Shown piece after piece: positions 5,294-7,451 of a stretch of 7,451 nt of DNA (its first letter is position 1; the number at the start of each line of letters is the position of its first letter). A model generated the notes under the pieces. That model was not told the DNA's origin. It searched no databases and saw only the letters and a list, made by a program, of their open reading frames with translations. The stretch lies in NCBI GenBank assembly GCA_964579675.1, contig CAZOIA010000245.1, positions 1 to 7,451 of the forward strand. The letters are read 5' to 3'. The DNA comes from CAZOIA01 sp964579675. Its GTDB lineage: Bacteria > Planctomycetota > Phycisphaerae > UBA1845 > PWPN01. Both the position numbers and the translations under genes were made by a program.

Positions 5294-6652
5294 ATGAGGC
5301 GGTTGGCGGCTGGATTGGTGATTGGATGCCTGTTGACGAGTGGATGCTCCCTTTTCGAGAACTGGAAAAACCCCTTTTCCAAGCCCCCCCGTCTGGTGAT
5401 CAAGGTCGAGGCCGATCCGGTCCAGACCCGCGACGTGACTTGGCGGGGATGGTCCGCGATTGAGCAGACCAACGGCCTGATCACGCTGCGGCACGTGCCC
5501 GCCGCCGGGGCCCGCACCCTGTCGCTGGAGATTAACGGTGACGATGCCTTCCTTGTCTTCCCGGACGAGGAGGGCAAGACCTACCCGGCCGGTAGCCGGG
5601 ATACCTCGGTTCACTTCGGCGGGCACTACACCTGCATCGGTCCGGAACGCATCTGGAACGTACACGAGCAACCGTTCAACCCCCACGCCGGTCCCTATCG
5701 CGTGCAGCGGCGTACGAGCCGACCGGACCGGCACATGCTGCGTTTCGTCAGCCGGCCGGGAACCTGGCGGGGCGCGACCATCTCGACCGAGCGCGAGATC
5801 ACGATGCACCGGGGCAACACGCACGTCGTGATCGACGAGAAGGTGATGAATCGTGGGCCCGATCCTCTGGAGTTCTACCTTTGGGATTTCACCCAGATCG
5901 ACGCGGTCGATCACCGCAAGACGAACCGCGCGCTCCGCCGGCTCAGCTTCTACGTCCCGGTCCCACGCAAGGATGGGAAAAAGAAGTACCACTCGTTCCT
6001 GCCGCCTGAGCCGAAGATGAACGCCCAGTTCGACGAGAGCTTGCCGGAGGACATCCTGGCGATCCACTATGCGGCCGAGCAGTTCAAGATTGCCTCCCAC
6101 GCCGCCTGGTGGGTAGCGGCGGTGGATCACGATACCGGCTGGACATACGTGAAATCGTTCGAGGCAAACCCGGACGCCCGGTGGGCGGGGGTGGACGACA
6201 ACGGCCCGATCGAGGTGTATGGTGCCGGACGTGACAGCCCCAGCGGAGGTTCCTTCGTTGAGATGGAGCTGCTGGCCGGGATCGGCCGGTACCGGACCGG
6301 GGAGGCGATCGAGCAGCGCGAGTACTGGTACGCGACGACGTGCACGGGCCCGGTGGTCGCCCTGACGCCGGCGGGGGTCGTTTGCCAGGCAATGGCGGTC
6401 AATCGGGACAGGGAGTACTACGATCTGTCCGGCCGGTTCGGAGTGTTCTATCTGGGGACGGCCCGGCCGCGGGTGGTGGACCGCCAGGACGAGACGCTCT
6501 TTGATGGCGACCCGATCCTGATCGATCCCCGCAAGGAGTTCACGCTGGCCGCGACGGCGCCGGTCAAGGAAAACGCCGCCGCGGTTGTGCTCGAAGTGTT
6601 CGATCATCAGGCATGCAAGGTGGGGGAGCTGGCACGCGTCAAGCTGCGGTGA
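5294..6652 (+). CDS. Putative lipoprotein, all-beta, mutarotase-like
   Basis: A 452-residue protein with a lipoprotein signal: MRRLAAGLVIGCLLTSGC, two Arg, a hydrophobic core and a lipobox-like LTSGC with Cys18 as the likely lipid-bearing residue. That places it in the envelope. The rest is rich in predicted beta-strand with many Trp and Tyr. NGLITLRHVPAAGARTLSLE (60-79) and the following NGDDAF resemble the opening of galactose-mutarotase-like beta-sandwich proteins such as the DUF4380 group. FGGHYTCIGPERIW (108-121) and FYLWDFTQID are further likely core motifs. I do not recognise an enzyme function; sugar binding or carbohydrate processing is an inference from fold resemblance only. The start has a modest GGGAG about ten bases upstream. 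It is divergent from the protease gene, with 92 bases between starts. A 522-residue antisense frame across it is a composition shadow. Confidence 0.75.
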   Translation: MRRLAAGLVIGCLLTSGCSLFENWKNPFSKPPRLVIKVEADPVQTRDVTWRGWSAIEQTNGLITLRHVPAAGARTLSLEINGDDAFLVFPDEEGKTYPAGSRDTSVHFGGHYTCIGPERIWNVHEQPFNPHAGPYRVQRRTSRPDRHMLRFVSRPGTWRGATISTEREITMHRGNTHVVIDEKVMNRGPDPLEFYLWDFTQIDAVDHRKTNRALRRLSFYVPVPRKDGKKKYHSFLPPEPKMNAQFDESLPEDILAIHYAAEQFKIASHAAWWVAAVDHDTGWTYVKSFEANPDARWAGVDDNGPIEVYGAGRDSPSGGSFVEMELLAGIGRYRTGEAIEQREYWYATTCTGPVVALTPAGVVCQAMAVNRDREYYDLSGRFGVFYLGTARPRVVDRQDETLFDGDPILIDPRKEFTLAATAPVKENAAAVVLEVFDHQACKVGELARVKLR

Positions 6653-6698
6653 CGGCAACCACGTTCCCCGATTACGGCATGCCCGGCGGGTCGCTTCC

Positions 6699-6727
6699 TT
6701 CTCAGCTTCCGGTGATGCCCGTATAGT
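6699..6727 (+). promoter_or_regulatory. Candidate promoter for the CPBP-family gene
   Basis: TTCTCA (6699-6704, four of six bases of TTGACA) and TATAGT (6722-6727, five of six bases of TATAAT) are separated by 17 bases. A start near 6734 would give a leader of about 75 bases to the ATG at 6809. No clear terminator separates the preceding lipoprotein gene, so read-through from upstream is also possible. Confidence 0.4.
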
Positions 6728-6808
6728 ATCGTGCTGCTCGTGACGACGTGATGGTGGCGCAACCATCCATCCAGGCGAGGTTTCTGCGACCAGCGGGTCT
6801 GAGGACGC

Positions 6809-7451
6809 ATGCCCGCGGAACCTGAACTATCAAGTGCCCCGGGAGAGCCCCAGTGGGTGGCCAAGCTGGCGAAGAACCGGCCGGACGCGGTGTTGATGGC
6901 CCCGTTCATGGTGTATCTGGCGCTGCTGGCCCTGAACAGTAAGGTACCTCAAACTTACATGCCGGTGGCGATCGCGGTTCGGGGAATCGGTGCCCTGGGG
7001 GTGGTTTGGCTTTTCCGGCGACACCTTCCGCTGACGGGAAAGGCCCACTGGGCAATTGCGATCGTGGTGGGGATTGCGGTCGCCTTCGGCTGGGTGGCCG
7101 GGCAACACCTGTTCAACACCACCGTAGAGCAGGCCGGACTCGGCGGGAAATGGTACATCTTCAAACTGCGGGAGATAAAGGACCCCTCTGAGGGCATCAG
7201 CCCGTTTTCCTGGTGGTCGCAGGTTGTCCTGCGTATCACCGTGGCCTCGACCACCGTGCCCATAGTGGAAGAGCTTTTTTGGCGGGCCTTTCTGCTGCGG
7301 GCGCTGATCAGTTGGGACCGCTTCGAGCAAGTCCCGCTGGGCAGGTTCACCTGGTTCTCTTTCCTGGCGACCTCACTGCTGTCTACGCTCGAGCACCCGG
7401 ACAACTGGGGCGTGAGCATCCTGTGCTGGTTCGTTTACAACGGGCTGATGT
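6809..7451 (+). CDS. CPBP-family (CAAX protease-like) membrane protein, 3' end missing
   Basis: The first 214 residues of a membrane protein that runs off the window. The frame has an in-frame stop at 6800-6802, so ATG 6809 is the first possible ATG; GAGG at 6801-6804 is a ribosome binding site placed rather close. Hydrophobic segments lie at about 27-42, 50-69, 80-98, 136-152 and 178-193. Motif 1 of the CPBP intramembrane glutamic protease family is clear: EELFWR at 154-159, with Glu154/Glu155 and Arg159. His196 in STLEHPDNW is the likely motif 2 His, followed by a further segment and Asn211, typical of motif 3. The layout, including APFMVYLALLAL near the start, recalls the CAAX-protease-related family tied to exosortase/PEP-CTERM systems, but no exosortase is in view. 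It probably cleaves or processes a membrane or exported substrate. Confidence 0.9.
   Translation, partial: MPAEPELSSAPGEPQWVAKLAKNRPDAVLMAPFMVYLALLALNSKVPQTYMPVAIAVRGIGALGVVWLFRRHLPLTGKAHWAIAIVVGIAVAFGWVAGQHLFNTTVEQAGLGGKWYIFKLREIKDPSEGISPFSWWSQVVLRITVASTTVPIVEELFWRAFLLRALISWDRFEQVPLGRFTWFSFLATSLLSTLEHPDNWGVSILCWFVYNGLM

Noticed and set aside
4404..5297. Plus-strand open frame of 297 residues opposite the protease
   Set aside because: It is antisense to a protease with an intact catalytic triad and two PDZ domains; its Asp/Gly/Val-rich composition marks a shadow.
5198..6766. Minus-strand open frame of 522 residues, longer than the lipoprotein it overlaps
   Set aside because: It is rich in Arg, His, Pro and Asp with no recognisable motif or start signal. 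The plus strand carries a clear lipoprotein signal and plausible folded protein.

Overview
This is a high-GC bacterial window. It carries two exported proteins with Tat-type N-termini, an HtrA-type periplasmic protease, a lipoprotein and a CPBP/CAAX-protease-like membrane protein. A Tat-exported Gfo/Idh/MocA oxidoreductase next to a Tat-exported sugar-enzyme-like TIM-barrel protein is a style common in Planctomycetota and related PVC bacteria. The last gene recalls the CAAX-protease relatives of exosortase/PEP-CTERM genomes. I infer a planctomycete-like heterotroph; no marker gene proves it.

Layout. Positions 1-504 hold no convincing gene, but contain a cluster of short palindromic repeats (about 96-250) and a plausible sigma70-type promoter (398-426). 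Gene 1 (505-1860, +) is a Tat-exported NAD(P)-dependent oxidoreductase. A 174-bp gap follows, with a second repeat cluster (1951-2011) ending just before the ribosome binding site of gene 2. Gene 2 (2035-3612, +) is a Tat-exported protein that looks like a TIM-barrel carbohydrate enzyme; another repeat copy lies in frame inside it. Convergent gap 3613-3830 contains a stretch that looks like leftover coding sequence. Gene 3 (3831-5201, -) is a trypsin-like serine protease with two PDZ domains. It is divergent from gene 4 (5294-6652, +), a lipoprotein with an all-beta, mutarotase-like appearance. Gene 5 (6809 to beyond the window end, +) is a CPBP-family membrane protein carrying EExxxR, cut off by the window edge.

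Working together: genes 1 and 2 share strand and export route and could act in one extracytoplasmic sugar pathway, but the 174-bp gap and hairpin repeats mean co-transcription is not certain. Genes 3-5 look like separate envelope functions.

The most unusual signal is the repeat family. Four copies share an 8-bp stem, a TGT loop (ACA on the opposite strand) and flanking bases. The inner stem pairs differ between copies: three copies keep perfect pairing through compensatory changes and one carries a single mismatch. Two copies are preceded by a half-copy. This is evidence for a dispersed, structurally constrained, REP-like element, found here both between genes and inside a gene.
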